DNA of 64,000 bases from Ovoidimarina sp038744785 (lineage in GTDB: Bacteria > Pseudomonadota > Alphaproteobacteria > Rhodobacterales > Rhodobacteraceae): assembly GCA_038744785.1 (NCBI GenBank), contig JBCDLX010000015.1:1-64000 (forward strand), in the 5' to 3' direction. Of the stretch, positions 17,604 through 26,060 are shown piece by piece. Position 1 is the stretch's first letter. Each line of letters begins with the position of its first letter. The translations under genes were made by a program, and so were the position numbers. The notes below the pieces were generated by a model. That model was given only the letters and a program-made list of their open reading frames with translations. It was not told where the DNA came from and did no database searches.

Positions 17604-18059
17604 TCAGTTGGCAGCCCAGCGGAACTGGGCCTCGGTTTCGACTGCGCCGGGCCGCACCGACCGTATTCGCACTAAAGCAGCATCCGGGATCTCACCGCGT
17701 TCCACCAAAAGTCGCAGGGCGATCATGCCCGACCGTCCCTGCCCGCCGCGACAATGGACAAGCACGCCACCACCGGCATCAAGTGCTGCGTGAAAACTCG
17801 CGGACAGGACAGGCCATCGTTCCATTTCCTGTCCATCCAGTCCGCCGAAATTTCGGACCGGCAAGTGCACCCAGTCAATCCCGTGTTCTTTTAAGTGGGA
17901 AGGGAAGTTGGCGTGCACAGGCCCCATCTCTCTAGCCTCGGTCATAGACACCACAAGGCTTGGGTCCCAGTCCACGATCCTCTGATCGTCGGCGTCACAT
18001 TCAGGAAGGCTCGCAATCGCAATTTGGCCCGGCCCGGCGCGAACCGTGGCAATGATCAC
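17604..18059 (-). CDS. Tyrosine/dual-specificity phosphatase-like protein
   Basis: The 151-residue protein contains the CX5R phosphatase loop in VHCRGGQGRSG (Cys nucleophile and Arg). An Asp in DWVHLPVRNFGGLD could be the general acid. The length fits a minimal cyclin-dependent-kinase-inhibitor-3/DSP-like fold. I choose GTG 18059 because it overlaps the upstream stop as GTGA. It is the last gene of the ilvD-headed operon. The target (protein, lipid or nucleotide) cannot be told. Confidence 0.75.
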   Translation of the reverse strand: MIIATVRAGPGQIAIASLPECDADDQRIVDWDPSLVVSMTEAREMGPVHANFPSHLKEHGIDWVHLPVRNFGGLDGQEMERWPVLSASFHAALDAGGGVLVHCRGGQGRSGMIALRLLVERGEIPDAALVRIRSVRPGAVETEAQFRWAAN

Positions 18060-18439
18060 CCGCCTGTCTCGGCACAATGCTGTCGGAATGCCTTCTTCAG
18101 CATGTCCAATTCCGCGCGAAGCAAGTCAAGCTCGGCGCGAATATCCTGACCAAGGGGCTCGCCTGCGATCAGGGTCAACGTGTCCACTTTTTCTCCGGTT
18201 TCGTCGTCGCGGATCAGGATCGTTTGCACCCCATCTGACAGAAGCTCTGTAGAAATCGGAAGGCGCACCTCCCATTGTCCGCCGACCGGCGTGGACGACA
18301 CTTCGAACCCATCGAGTTTCTTCTCCAGATGCCAGGCAGAAAGCTGCGGCGCAGTCCCATCTGTTGCACCCTGTCTACGCGCAAGCCCATACCAAACGCC
18401 AGCCCGCAGAACGGTCTTCGACAATGTGACAGAGCCCAT
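18056..18439 (-). CDS. Small protein with C-terminal coiled coil, unknown function
   Basis: I do not recognize this 127-residue protein. The first 90 residues look like a compact beta-rich domain (WEVRLPISTELLSDGVQTIL, DTLTLIAGEP). The last 35 are a heptad-like helix (DIRAELDLLRAELDMLKKAF). It lies 11 bases after a DUF6478-like gene and overlaps the phosphatase gene downstream by GTGA, so it belongs to that cassette. Confidence 0.7.
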   Translation of the reverse strand: MGSVTLSKTVLRAGVWYGLARRQGATDGTAPQLSAWHLEKKLDGFEVSSTPVGGQWEVRLPISTELLSDGVQTILIRDDETGEKVDTLTLIAGEPLGQDIRAELDLLRAELDMLKKAFRQHCAETGG

Positions 18440-18450
18440 TCCGCGTCCTC

Positions 18451-19224
18451 CTAAAGCTCAGCGCGGGGACGCCGCGTCAGTTTTACATCGCGCAGGGTGA
18501 TCTGGTTCATCTTGGGTCCTTCGAAAATCAGATCCAGCCAGGCCCGCTCAATCCGCTTTTCGTTCAGGTCCGTATAAGCAAGATCGAACTCCACCGACAT
18601 CGAATCCGCGTTCATCGGAAACTCTCGAACGATCTGTTCCGTGTTCGGGCCGTGCCTGACATTCAGACGGGCAAAAACTTCGAGCGGGCGTTCCAACTCG
18701 ATCTCGATTGTCAGGCCGACAAGATGACGGCGCGAAATGCCCGTTACACCATCGGGCGGCAGATCGACCACAAGGCTTAGAAAAGACCCGTCGAACCGAA
18801 AGACGTCAAGCCGCGCGCCGAAAGGCGCAAGGTCGGTCGCGCCGTGATTTCGGATCTGGCGAAACGTCAGTTCGCTGATGCTGCAATCGTGGAATACTGC
18901 TGTGTCCTTCCCAAACCGGGTTCCAGAACCAACGGCGGCCTGTCCTGTCGGGGACACCGGGCCAGAAAACAGCGGCGGTCGCCATGCCCAATCGCAATGG
19001 AGCGGTTTTTCCACCGCCGCATCTTCGGCACGGGGCCAGGCCAGTCGCCCGTCAGCCACATGGATCAGACGGTCCAGACGTTCCCGCAATGCCCCGGCGT
19101 CCGAGCGCAACTGCTCAAGCTCTGCATAGTCCATGTTGCCCGCATCATCCGCGGCACGGGACCAGTACCGCAACGTCTTGCGATCAGGCGCTTTGGAAAA
19201 ACCGGAGAGAAACCGCGCCGTCAT
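18451..19224 (-). CDS. DUF6478-like protein
   Basis: The 257 residues resemble a family I recall from Rhodobacteraceae under the name DUF6478; I cannot confirm this here. The first 60 residues are helical (ELEQLRSDAGALRERLDRLI). The rest is beta-rich and may be a jelly-roll-like carbohydrate-binding or scaffold domain (FRFDGSFLSLVVDLPPDGVTG, TIEIELERPLEVFARLNVRH). No signal peptide or catalytic motif is visible. It overlaps the upstream lipoprotein gene by ATGA. Confidence 0.65.
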   Translation of the reverse strand: MTARFLSGFSKAPDRKTLRYWSRAADDAGNMDYAELEQLRSDAGALRERLDRLIHVADGRLAWPRAEDAAVEKPLHCDWAWRPPLFSGPVSPTGQAAVGSGTRFGKDTAVFHDCSISELTFRQIRNHGATDLAPFGARLDVFRFDGSFLSLVVDLPPDGVTGISRRHLVGLTIEIELERPLEVFARLNVRHGPNTEQIVREFPMNADSMSVEFDLAYTDLNEKRIERAWLDLIFEGPKMNQITLRDVKLTRRPRAEL

Positions 19225-19859
19225 CCCGCGTCCCCCGCAAAGGCAGCGCTTTCGGCGCGAATGCGCGCTGCCAACGCTTCGGCTGTCGCACGCCCTGCCT
19301 CGGCGGACATAGGTCTGGTTTCAAACCCGGCAACCGAGACTGTCAAGAGCCGGTCGTTTACGCCAAAAAGCGCGCGCCAATAGTCCTGCGACATGCCTTC
19401 TTTCGGCGCTGCATCGCGGGCCCGCAGGTACAGCGTCTCGCCCGATAACCGGACGTCCAGCACCTCGACAGACGCTGGGTTACCGTCACGACTTAACGCG
19501 GCCCGGCCCGCCTCTGTTAGAAAGAACGCGGCCAGATCATCCAGCGTACGCGCAATAACGGCGTCGCCCGTCAGTGCACCCGCCACCGTGACGGTCAGAA
19601 CCCCAGGCGTATCCGGTTTCGGCGCACGCGCGTTCCCTGCGATCGAAGCACAACTGCCCAGAAGAACGAACGCGCCACCATCGCCGATAAGGCGTGATGC
19701 GCGTTCATCTATGCAATAGCCGGGTGGTCCTGCCACTGTTACCCGGGCGTCGCGCACCGCCAGTTTTTGCGGCGCGGCCCGGCCCACGTCAATTGCAGGT
19801 GTACACGACGCCAGTGCGATTCCTGCTGCCAGAAGGACACTAAATGTCCGCGTAAACAT
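19221..19859 (-). CDS. Putative lipoprotein of unknown function
   Basis: ATG 19859 starts a 212-residue protein with a lipoprotein-like signal (MFTRTFSVLLAAGIALASC). The rest has a pair of segments of moderate conservation (PPGYCIDERASRLIGDGGAF, FLTEAGRAALSRDGNPASVE), but I do not recognize the family. The start overlaps the end of ilvD by 20 bases and the stop overlaps the DUF6478-like gene (ATGA). A longer in-frame start at 19961 lies well inside ilvD and lacks a signal peptide. Confidence 0.7.
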   Translation of the reverse strand: MFTRTFSVLLAAGIALASCTPAIDVGRAAPQKLAVRDARVTVAGPPGYCIDERASRLIGDGGAFVLLGSCASIAGNARAPKPDTPGVLTVTVAGALTGDAVIARTLDDLAAFFLTEAGRAALSRDGNPASVEVLDVRLSGETLYLRARDAAPKEGMSQDYWRALFGVNDRLLTVSVAGFETRPMSAEAGRATAEALAARIRAESAAFAGDAG

Positions 19860-21573
19860 GCTTCTCCGCTTTGCCGCCCGGATGGGTGACCGCCCCAAGA
19901 CGGGTCGATCCAACAAGCTGAGAATACTTCCAAAGTGCGCCCGAAGCGTAAATGGTCTCACGCGGCCCCGTCCACTGCTCGTGTCTCGACGCCATCTCTT
20001 CTTCCGAGAGACCCACCGAGATTTCCCCTGTGATGGCGTTGATCGTAATCATGTCACCGTCCTGGATCAACGCAATCGGGCCTCCATGAGCGGCTTCTGG
20101 CCCGACATGGCCGACACAGAACCCCCGTGTCGCACCAGAGAACCGACCATCGGTGATCAACGCAACCTTCTTGCCCATACCCTGGCCAGAGATTGCAGCC
20201 GTTGTGGCCAGCATCTCGCGCATCCCCGGGCCCCCTGCGGGACCTTCATTGCGGATTACGATCACCTCACCAGCTTCGTATCCGCGTGCCTTTACCGCCT
20301 CAAACGCATCCTCTTCGCACTCGAAAATTCGCGCGGGCCCAGTGAAGACCTGCTCGTCTTCCGACATGCCCGCCACCTTCACGATGGCGCCTTCGGGGGC
20401 AAGATTTCCCTTCAACCCCACGACACCGCCGGTCTTGGTCAGCGGCGTATCGACAGGGTAAATGACACGGCCATCGGCCTCGCGCTCGATTTTGTCGAGC
20501 TCTGCGCCCATCGTCGCGCCGGTTGCGGTGATGCAATCCTCGTGGACCAGGCCAGCTTTCCGCAATTCTTTCATTACGACGGGCACGCCACCAGCCTCGT
20601 AAAGATCCTTTGCGACGTACTGACCGCCCGGCTTCAGATCGACAAAATACGGCGTATCGCGGAAGATGGCGCAGACATCGTCCAGATCAAAATCGATCCC
20701 AGCCTCGTGCGCAATTGCTGGCAGATGAAGGCCCGCATTTGTCGATCCGCCCGTGCAGGCCACGACTCGCGCTGCATTCTCCAGCGATTTTCGTGTAACA
20801 ACGTCGCGCGCACGGATACCCTTCTCAAGCAGTTCCATAACCGCCTCGCCAGATGCGACGCCGTACTGGTCCCGGCTCTCATAGGGCGCTGGTGCGCCTG
20901 AAGAGTTCGGCAAAGCAAGCCCGATGGCCTCACTGACGCAAGCCATGGTGTTCGCCGTGAACTGCCCACCACAGGCACCCGCTGACGGGCAGGCCACACG
21001 CTCGAGCACCGCAAGTTGTTCGTCCGAGTAGTTGCCCGCCTGATGTTGACCCACAGCCTCGAACACGTCCTGAACGGTCACGTCCTTGCCATCAAGCCGA
21101 CCCGGCAAGATCGATCCGCCATAGATGAAGACCGAAGGGACGTTCAGGCGCACCATCGCCATCATCATGCCCGGCAGTGACTTGTCACAGCCAGCAAGGC
21201 CTACGATCGCGTCATAGCAATGCCCGCGCATCGTCAGTTCCACTGTGTCCGCAATCGCCTCCCGCGATGCCAGTGACGACCGCATTCCTTCGTGTCCCAT
21301 CGCGATGCCATCGGTCACGGTAATGGTGGTAAATTCGCGCGGTGTTCCGCCCCCAGCCTTGACCCCAAGCTTCACAGACTGCGCCTGCCGGTTCAGCGCG
21401 ATGTTGCACGGCGCAGCTTCGTTCCAGCAGGTTGCAACACCAATAAAGGGCTGGGCAATCTCTTCTTCAGAGATCCCCATCGCGTAGTAGTAGGAACGGT
21501 GCGGGGCGCGGGCCGGGCCCTCGGTCACATGCCGACTTGGCAGCTTCGACTTGTCCCACTTCTTCTTCAGCAT
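19840..21573 (-). CDS. ilvD: Dihydroxy-acid dehydratase
   Basis: This 577-residue Fe-S enzyme makes 2-keto acids for valine, isoleucine and leucine synthesis. Cluster-binding Cys motifs are ATCWNEAAPCN, GCDKSLPGM and CPSAGACGGQFTANTM. The C-terminal signature is ITDGRFSGATRGFCVGHVGPEA. ATG 21573 (MLKKKWDKSKLPSRHVTEGP) has GGGAG ahead and suits the family; an in-frame ATG 57 bases upstream gives an unrelated extension. The gene heads a minus-strand operon with four uncharacterized genes. Confidence 0.97.
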   Translation of the reverse strand: MLKKKWDKSKLPSRHVTEGPARAPHRSYYYAMGISEEEIAQPFIGVATCWNEAAPCNIALNRQAQSVKLGVKAGGGTPREFTTITVTDGIAMGHEGMRSSLASREAIADTVELTMRGHCYDAIVGLAGCDKSLPGMMMAMVRLNVPSVFIYGGSILPGRLDGKDVTVQDVFEAVGQHQAGNYSDEQLAVLERVACPSAGACGGQFTANTMACVSEAIGLALPNSSGAPAPYESRDQYGVASGEAVMELLEKGIRARDVVTRKSLENAARVVACTGGSTNAGLHLPAIAHEAGIDFDLDDVCAIFRDTPYFVDLKPGGQYVAKDLYEAGGVPVVMKELRKAGLVHEDCITATGATMGAELDKIEREADGRVIYPVDTPLTKTGGVVGLKGNLAPEGAIVKVAGMSEDEQVFTGPARIFECEEDAFEAVKARGYEAGEVIVIRNEGPAGGPGMREMLATTAAISGQGMGKKVALITDGRFSGATRGFCVGHVGPEAAHGGPIALIQDGDMITINAITGEISVGLSEEEMASRHEQWTGPRETIYASGALWKYSQLVGSTRLGAVTHPGGKAEKHVYADI

Positions 21574-21680
21574 TGCGCTCTCCCTTTCAGGTGTTCGCCA
21601 TCGAATACGCGTCACGTGCAGCGGGGACAAGCGCCGAGCATGATTGAGCGTGCATCCCGCAGGTGCTAAGCCACGGCGCG

Positions 21681-22547
21681 ATGCGACCAGCCTTCATCCG
21701 TTACATTGCGCCTGCGCAGGAACGTCCCCAACTGTGGCGTCTGGCCACTGGCCTGGCTGTCTGCACAGCAATCTATGGTCTTGTTGCCTTTGCCGTCTTC
21801 GGGGCCTTCGCCCTCAGCGCCGACCAAGGCTGGACCGAGGAATTCCTGGCTGCCGAAACGCCCCGCGCACTGATGGCGCATCTCAGCGTCTTTTTGGGCA
21901 TGGCGCTTGGACCGATGGCCGCTGTCCTTCTGTTGCACAGGCGCCGCCCCGGCACGCTGTTTGGCCGGGCGCCTATCGTCCTGCGGGATTTTACGTCCGC
22001 GGCAGCCGTGACCGCGGCATTCGTAGTTGCAACAATCGCAGTGTCGGTGGTGTTTCTTACTGCGGTTCCAAATCGGCCTGTTGAAGTCTGGCTGGTCACA
22101 TTGCCCGCCGCCCTGCTTCTGGTCGCACTTCAAACCGGTGCGGAAGAGCTTTTGTTTCGCGGCTACATCCAGCAGCAACTGGCGGCACGGTTTCGGTCAC
22201 CCCTGATCTGGGCGGTCATTCCGTCCCTGGCCTTCGGCGCGTTGCACTTTGATCCGGTGAACGCCGGCGCAAACGCGTGGCTGGTCGCAGGCGGAGCTGT
22301 GGTTTTCGGGCTTGCTGCGGCAGATTTGACCGCGCGAACGGGGTCCCTGGGTGCTGCGTGGGGATTTCACTTTGCCAACAACGTGGTAGCTTTGTTGTTT
22401 TTTGCTACAGACGGTCCGCTGTCGGGCCTTGCGCTGTTTCGGACCCCGTTCAGCATGGACGATCCGGCTGTCGCAATCGCGCTGACGTTTGATCTGATAA
22501 TCATCGGAGCGATCTGGTTCGTGCTGCGCCGCCTTTTGGCGCGCTGA
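21681..22547 (+). CDS. CPBP family intramembrane metalloprotease
   Basis: The 288-residue membrane protein has about eight hydrophobic segments and the CAAX-protease/Abi motifs: EELLFRGYIQQQL, FGALHFDP and WGFHFANN. These glutamates and histidines are the expected active site. Members cleave prenylated proteins, peptide precursors or regulators; the substrate here is unknown. ATG 21681 is preferred to an ATG 18 bases earlier by the charged start MRPAFIRY. It lies between ilvD (divergent) and accD. Confidence 0.85.
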   Translation: MRPAFIRYIAPAQERPQLWRLATGLAVCTAIYGLVAFAVFGAFALSADQGWTEEFLAAETPRALMAHLSVFLGMALGPMAAVLLLHRRRPGTLFGRAPIVLRDFTSAAAVTAAFVVATIAVSVVFLTAVPNRPVEVWLVTLPAALLLVALQTGAEELLFRGYIQQQLAARFRSPLIWAVIPSLAFGALHFDPVNAGANAWLVAGGAVVFGLAAADLTARTGSLGAAWGFHFANNVVALLFFATDGPLSGLALFRTPFSMDDPAVAIALTFDLIIIGAIWFVLRRLLAR

Positions 22548-22605
22548 TTGCAATTCGGCGGTCACAGGCTTATCTGCGGACGCGATCTGTTTGGCAAAGG
22601 CGCTC

Positions 22606-23538
22606 ATGAACTGGATTTCCAACTACGTCCGGCCTCGCATCAACTCGTTGTTTTCGCGCCGCGAAGTGCCCGAGAACCTGTGGACCAAATGCGATAGCTG
22701 CGGAACCATGTTGTTTCACCGCGAATTGCGGGAGAACCAGAACGTCTGCACAAACTGCAACCATCACATGGGGATTACGCCGCGCGATCGCTTCGCGGCC
22801 CTGTTCGATGGGGGCATCTACGCAGAGGTCGCGGTTCCTGAACCCGTGGCGGACCCGCTGCACTTCCGGGATCAGAAGAAGTATCCGGACCGGATGAAAA
22901 CCGCGCAGAAGGGAACCGGCGAGAAAGAGGCGATGCTGGTCGGCGAAGGCGAGATTGGGCGCACCCCGATCATTGCCGCCTGTCAGGATTTTAGCTTCAT
23001 GGGCGGATCGATGGGGATGTATGTTGGCAACGCCATCATTGCCGCCGCGGAACGGGCTGTTGCGCTCAGCCGGCCACTGGTCCTGTTTTCGGCCGCGGGC
23101 GGGGCACGGATGCAGGAGGGTATACTGTCGCTTATGCAAATGCCGCGCACCACCGTCGCAGTGGAAATGGTGAAGGAAGCGGGCCTTCCGTATATTGTCG
23201 TGCTGACCCATCCGACCACCGGCGGCGTGACGGCGTCCTACGCCATGCTCGGCGATGTTCACATCGCGGAACCGAATGCGCTTATATGTTTTGCTGGCCC
23301 GCGCGTGATCGAACAGACGATCCGCGAAAAACTGCCCGAGGGGTTCCAGCGGGCCGAATATCTGCTGGATCATGGCATGCTCGACCGGGTCACCGACCGT
23401 CGCGCAATGAAAGACGAGCTTGTGACCATCATCCGAATGCTGACCCGTCAGCCGCCTGCAGTGAAGGGCGACCTGCCGCCGCCCACGCCGGAAGATACAA
23501 CGACGGCAAGGCCTGACCCGACGCAGAAGGCTGGGTGA
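22606..23538 (+). CDS. accD: Acetyl-CoA carboxylase, carboxyltransferase beta subunit
   Basis: The 310 residues begin MNWISNYVRPRINSLF. A four-Cys zinc ribbon (C29, C32, C48, C51) precedes the carboxyltransferase core (SFMGGSMGMYVGNAI, FSAAGGARMQEG). With AccA it transfers CO2 from biotin to acetyl-CoA for fatty-acid synthesis. The ATG at 22606 is the family start; an in-frame TTG at 22591 is less likely. folC follows within 10 bases, the usual accD-folC pairing. Confidence 0.97.
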   Translation: MNWISNYVRPRINSLFSRREVPENLWTKCDSCGTMLFHRELRENQNVCTNCNHHMGITPRDRFAALFDGGIYAEVAVPEPVADPLHFRDQKKYPDRMKTAQKGTGEKEAMLVGEGEIGRTPIIAACQDFSFMGGSMGMYVGNAIIAAAERAVALSRPLVLFSAAGGARMQEGILSLMQMPRTTVAVEMVKEAGLPYIVVLTHPTTGGVTASYAMLGDVHIAEPNALICFAGPRVIEQTIREKLPEGFQRAEYLLDHGMLDRVTDRRAMKDELVTIIRMLTRQPPAVKGDLPPPTPEDTTTARPDPTQKAG

Positions 23539-23548
23539 CGCGCCTGAC

Positions 23549-24856
23549 ATGACGCACCCTGGGCCTCCTCACGGGACCGCGCCCGCCAATGCGGGGTCTG
23601 ACGTGCTGTTGCAGCGGATGATGGCGCTGCATCCCAAGGTCATCGATCTGACGCTTGACAGGGTGCACCGGCTTCTTGCGGCCACGGGCCATCCGGAACG
23701 CTCGCTTCCACCCGTGGTGCACGTCGCCGGAACCAACGGCAAGGGTTCGACCCTGGCGATGATCAGAGCAGGGCTGGAAGGCGCGGGGCAGACGGTGCAT
23801 GCCTATACCTCGCCGCATCTGGCGCGTTTTCACGAACGCATTCGACTGGCAGGGCACCTGATCGGCGAGCCTGAGCTTTCAAAACTCCTGGACGAGGCAC
23901 TGGACCAAAACGGTCCGGACCCGATCACCTATTTTGAAATCACGACTGTCGCGGCACTTCTGGCTTTTGCCCGTACGCCTGCCGATTGGACGCTTCTAGA
24001 GGTCGGCCTTGGCGGGCGGCTTGATGCGACAAACGTTGTCGACCGGCCCGCTTTGACCGTTATTACGCCCATTGACTATGACCATCAGCAGTTTCTGGGC
24101 GAAACAATCGAAGAAATTGCGTTTGAGAAAGCCGGCATCCTGAAACGCGGCATCCCTTGTGTCGTCGGTCCCCAGCACGATGCCGCGCTGGACGTGATCG
24201 AAACGCAGGCAGCGCGCACAGGTGCGCCGGTCCTGGTGCACGGACAGCACTGGCACGTGGCCGAAGAGCAGGAACGGCTGATCTATCAGGACGAAACAGG
24301 CCTGCGCGACCTGCCGCTGCCGAACCTGCCGGGACCCCATCAGATAGGCAATGCGGGGATGGCGCTTGCCACGCTGCGCCACCTGCGCGCAGGCGACGCC
24401 GCATTTGAAGCCGCCGTGACCCGGGCCGAATGGCCTGCACGGATGCAGCGGCTGACCGAAGGACGACTGGTCGATCTGGCTGGCAAGGCCGAGCTTTGGC
24501 TAGACGGCGGACACAATCCTGCGGCGGGAGAAGCGGTTGCAGCAACGCTTGCGAAACTGCCCGAGAAGCCGACCTATCTGATCTGCGGGATACTCAGAAC
24601 AAAGGATGTGGCAGGCTATCTTGACCCCCTTTCGAAGGCGGCGAGCAATCTGTCGGCGATTGCGATTCCGGGCGAGACTGCCACGCTCAGTGCCGAAGAG
24701 ACAGCATCGGCAGCGCGTCAGATCGGTCTGAATGCATCCGTTGCGAATGACGTTACCGATGCAATTACAGACATAACTTCGCGGGCGCCCCATGCCCGGA
24801 TCCTGATCTGTGGCTCGCTTTACCTCGCAGGGTACGTCCTGCGGCTGAACGGCTAG
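23549..24856 (+). CDS. folC: Bifunctional folylpolyglutamate/dihydrofolate synthase
   Basis: The 435-residue ligase has the P-loop HVAGTNGKGSTLAMI and the FolC signature LLEVGLGGRLDATNVV. It adds glutamate to folates and makes dihydrofolate from dihydropteroate. It follows accD closely as an operon. Its stop codon shares the four bases CTAG (24853-24856) with the convergent zapE stop. Confidence 0.96.
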   Translation: MTHPGPPHGTAPANAGSDVLLQRMMALHPKVIDLTLDRVHRLLAATGHPERSLPPVVHVAGTNGKGSTLAMIRAGLEGAGQTVHAYTSPHLARFHERIRLAGHLIGEPELSKLLDEALDQNGPDPITYFEITTVAALLAFARTPADWTLLEVGLGGRLDATNVVDRPALTVITPIDYDHQQFLGETIEEIAFEKAGILKRGIPCVVGPQHDAALDVIETQAARTGAPVLVHGQHWHVAEEQERLIYQDETGLRDLPLPNLPGPHQIGNAGMALATLRHLRAGDAAFEAAVTRAEWPARMQRLTEGRLVDLAGKAELWLDGGHNPAAGEAVAATLAKLPEKPTYLICGILRTKDVAGYLDPLSKAASNLSAIAIPGETATLSAEETASAARQIGLNASVANDVTDAITDITSRAPHARILICGSLYLAGYVLRLNG

Positions 24857-25935
24857 TCGCCAGACGCCCAATCAGCCGATTGCATCTCCCGCAGACGACT
24901 TGCGGTGCGTTCAAACTCACACGACCCCGTTCCCTCCAGGTAGAGCCGTTCAGGCGCATCCGCCGCCGTTGCGATCAGACGTACCCGCGCCTCGTAAAGC
25001 GCGTCGATCAGCGTGACAAAGCGCTTGGCCTCGTTGTAGTTCTCGCTCGATAAAAGCGGGATATCCTCCAGCACCAAGACCCGGACCGCTTCGGCCACTG
25101 CGAGATAATCGGCGGGTCCCAGCGGCTTGGCACAAAGGTCCCAAAACGTCGCTCGGCCCATTCCATTGCAGAACACCGGGATCTCGACATCCCGGCCTTT
25201 CACCTTCAGGATCAGCCGATCGCCCCCACCGCCGGACATCTGGCGCCAGATGTGCGAGACCGCGTCGCGCGCCCGCGCATCGGCGGGGTGAAAGTAGACC
25301 TTTGCCCCCGCAAGCCGATCCTGCCGGTAATCTCTGGGCGACGCCAGTTCCCAAACATCCATCTTCTCTTTTAGAAGGTCTATGAACGGAACAAACAGGT
25401 TTCGGTTGAGCCCGTCCTTGTAAAGATCATCCGGCACGCGGTTCGATGTGGCCACAACCGCTACACCTGCTTCGAACAACTTCTCGAACAGACGCCCCAC
25501 GATCATCGCGTCGGTGATGTCAGTGATCTGCATCTCATCGAATGACAGAAGCCGGACGTCCTTAGAGATCTTTTCGGCCACCGGCAGGATTGCATCATCC
25601 ACGCCTTTTTGTCGGGCCTCATGCAGCCCAGCTTGCACCTCTTGCATGAAAGCGTGGAAATGAACGCGCCGCTTCGCATCGATATCGACGGCTGCGTGGA
25701 ACAGGTCCATCAGCATCGACTTGCCGCGCCCCACCCCACCCCACAGATAAAGCCCCTTGGGGCCTGGGGTGGATCTGGCAAAAAGGCCCCGCAAACCCGA
25801 TTTCGGGGCGGGCTGCGTTTCAACTTCCCGCCGAACCCGTTCAAGCTCTGGCAGGACCGCCTGTTGAACGGGATCGGTCTCTAGCTTTCCCTCGCCGACA
25901 AGGCGGGTATAGATCTGCGGTATCGTCTCGGTCAT
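24853..25935 (-). CDS. zapE: Cell-division protein ZapE (AFG1-like ATPase)
   Basis: This 360-residue ATPase has Walker A GGVGRGKSMLMDLF, Walker B LLSFDEMQITDITDA and a sensor-like VATSNRVPDDLYKDGLNR. ZapE is associated with the FtsZ ring in low-oxygen or heat stress. ATG 25935 (MTETIPQIYTRLV) is chosen over a start 39 bases upstream. It is convergent with folC and divergent from the MFS carrier. Confidence 0.93.
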   Translation of the reverse strand: MTETIPQIYTRLVGEGKLETDPVQQAVLPELERVRREVETQPAPKSGLRGLFARSTPGPKGLYLWGGVGRGKSMLMDLFHAAVDIDAKRRVHFHAFMQEVQAGLHEARQKGVDDAILPVAEKISKDVRLLSFDEMQITDITDAMIVGRLFEKLFEAGVAVVATSNRVPDDLYKDGLNRNLFVPFIDLLKEKMDVWELASPRDYRQDRLAGAKVYFHPADARARDAVSHIWRQMSGGGGDRLILKVKGRDVEIPVFCNGMGRATFWDLCAKPLGPADYLAVAEAVRVLVLEDIPLLSSENYNEAKRFVTLIDALYEARVRLIATAADAPERLYLEGTGSCEFERTASRLREMQSADWASGD

Positions 25936-26060
25936 GTCCCCTGTTACGCCGCCCGCATGGCCCTGAAAAGGCACGCGCGCACGGTGAACGAAACTTGATG
26001 CGAGCCGTCAAATCTTCTGAATTGACCAGGCAAGACCGACGCAGTCTAACGTCTAAAGTG

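Noticed and set aside
22570..23550. Open minus-strand frame of 326 codons opposite accD
   Set aside because: accD is certain on the plus strand; the antisense frame has no known motif.
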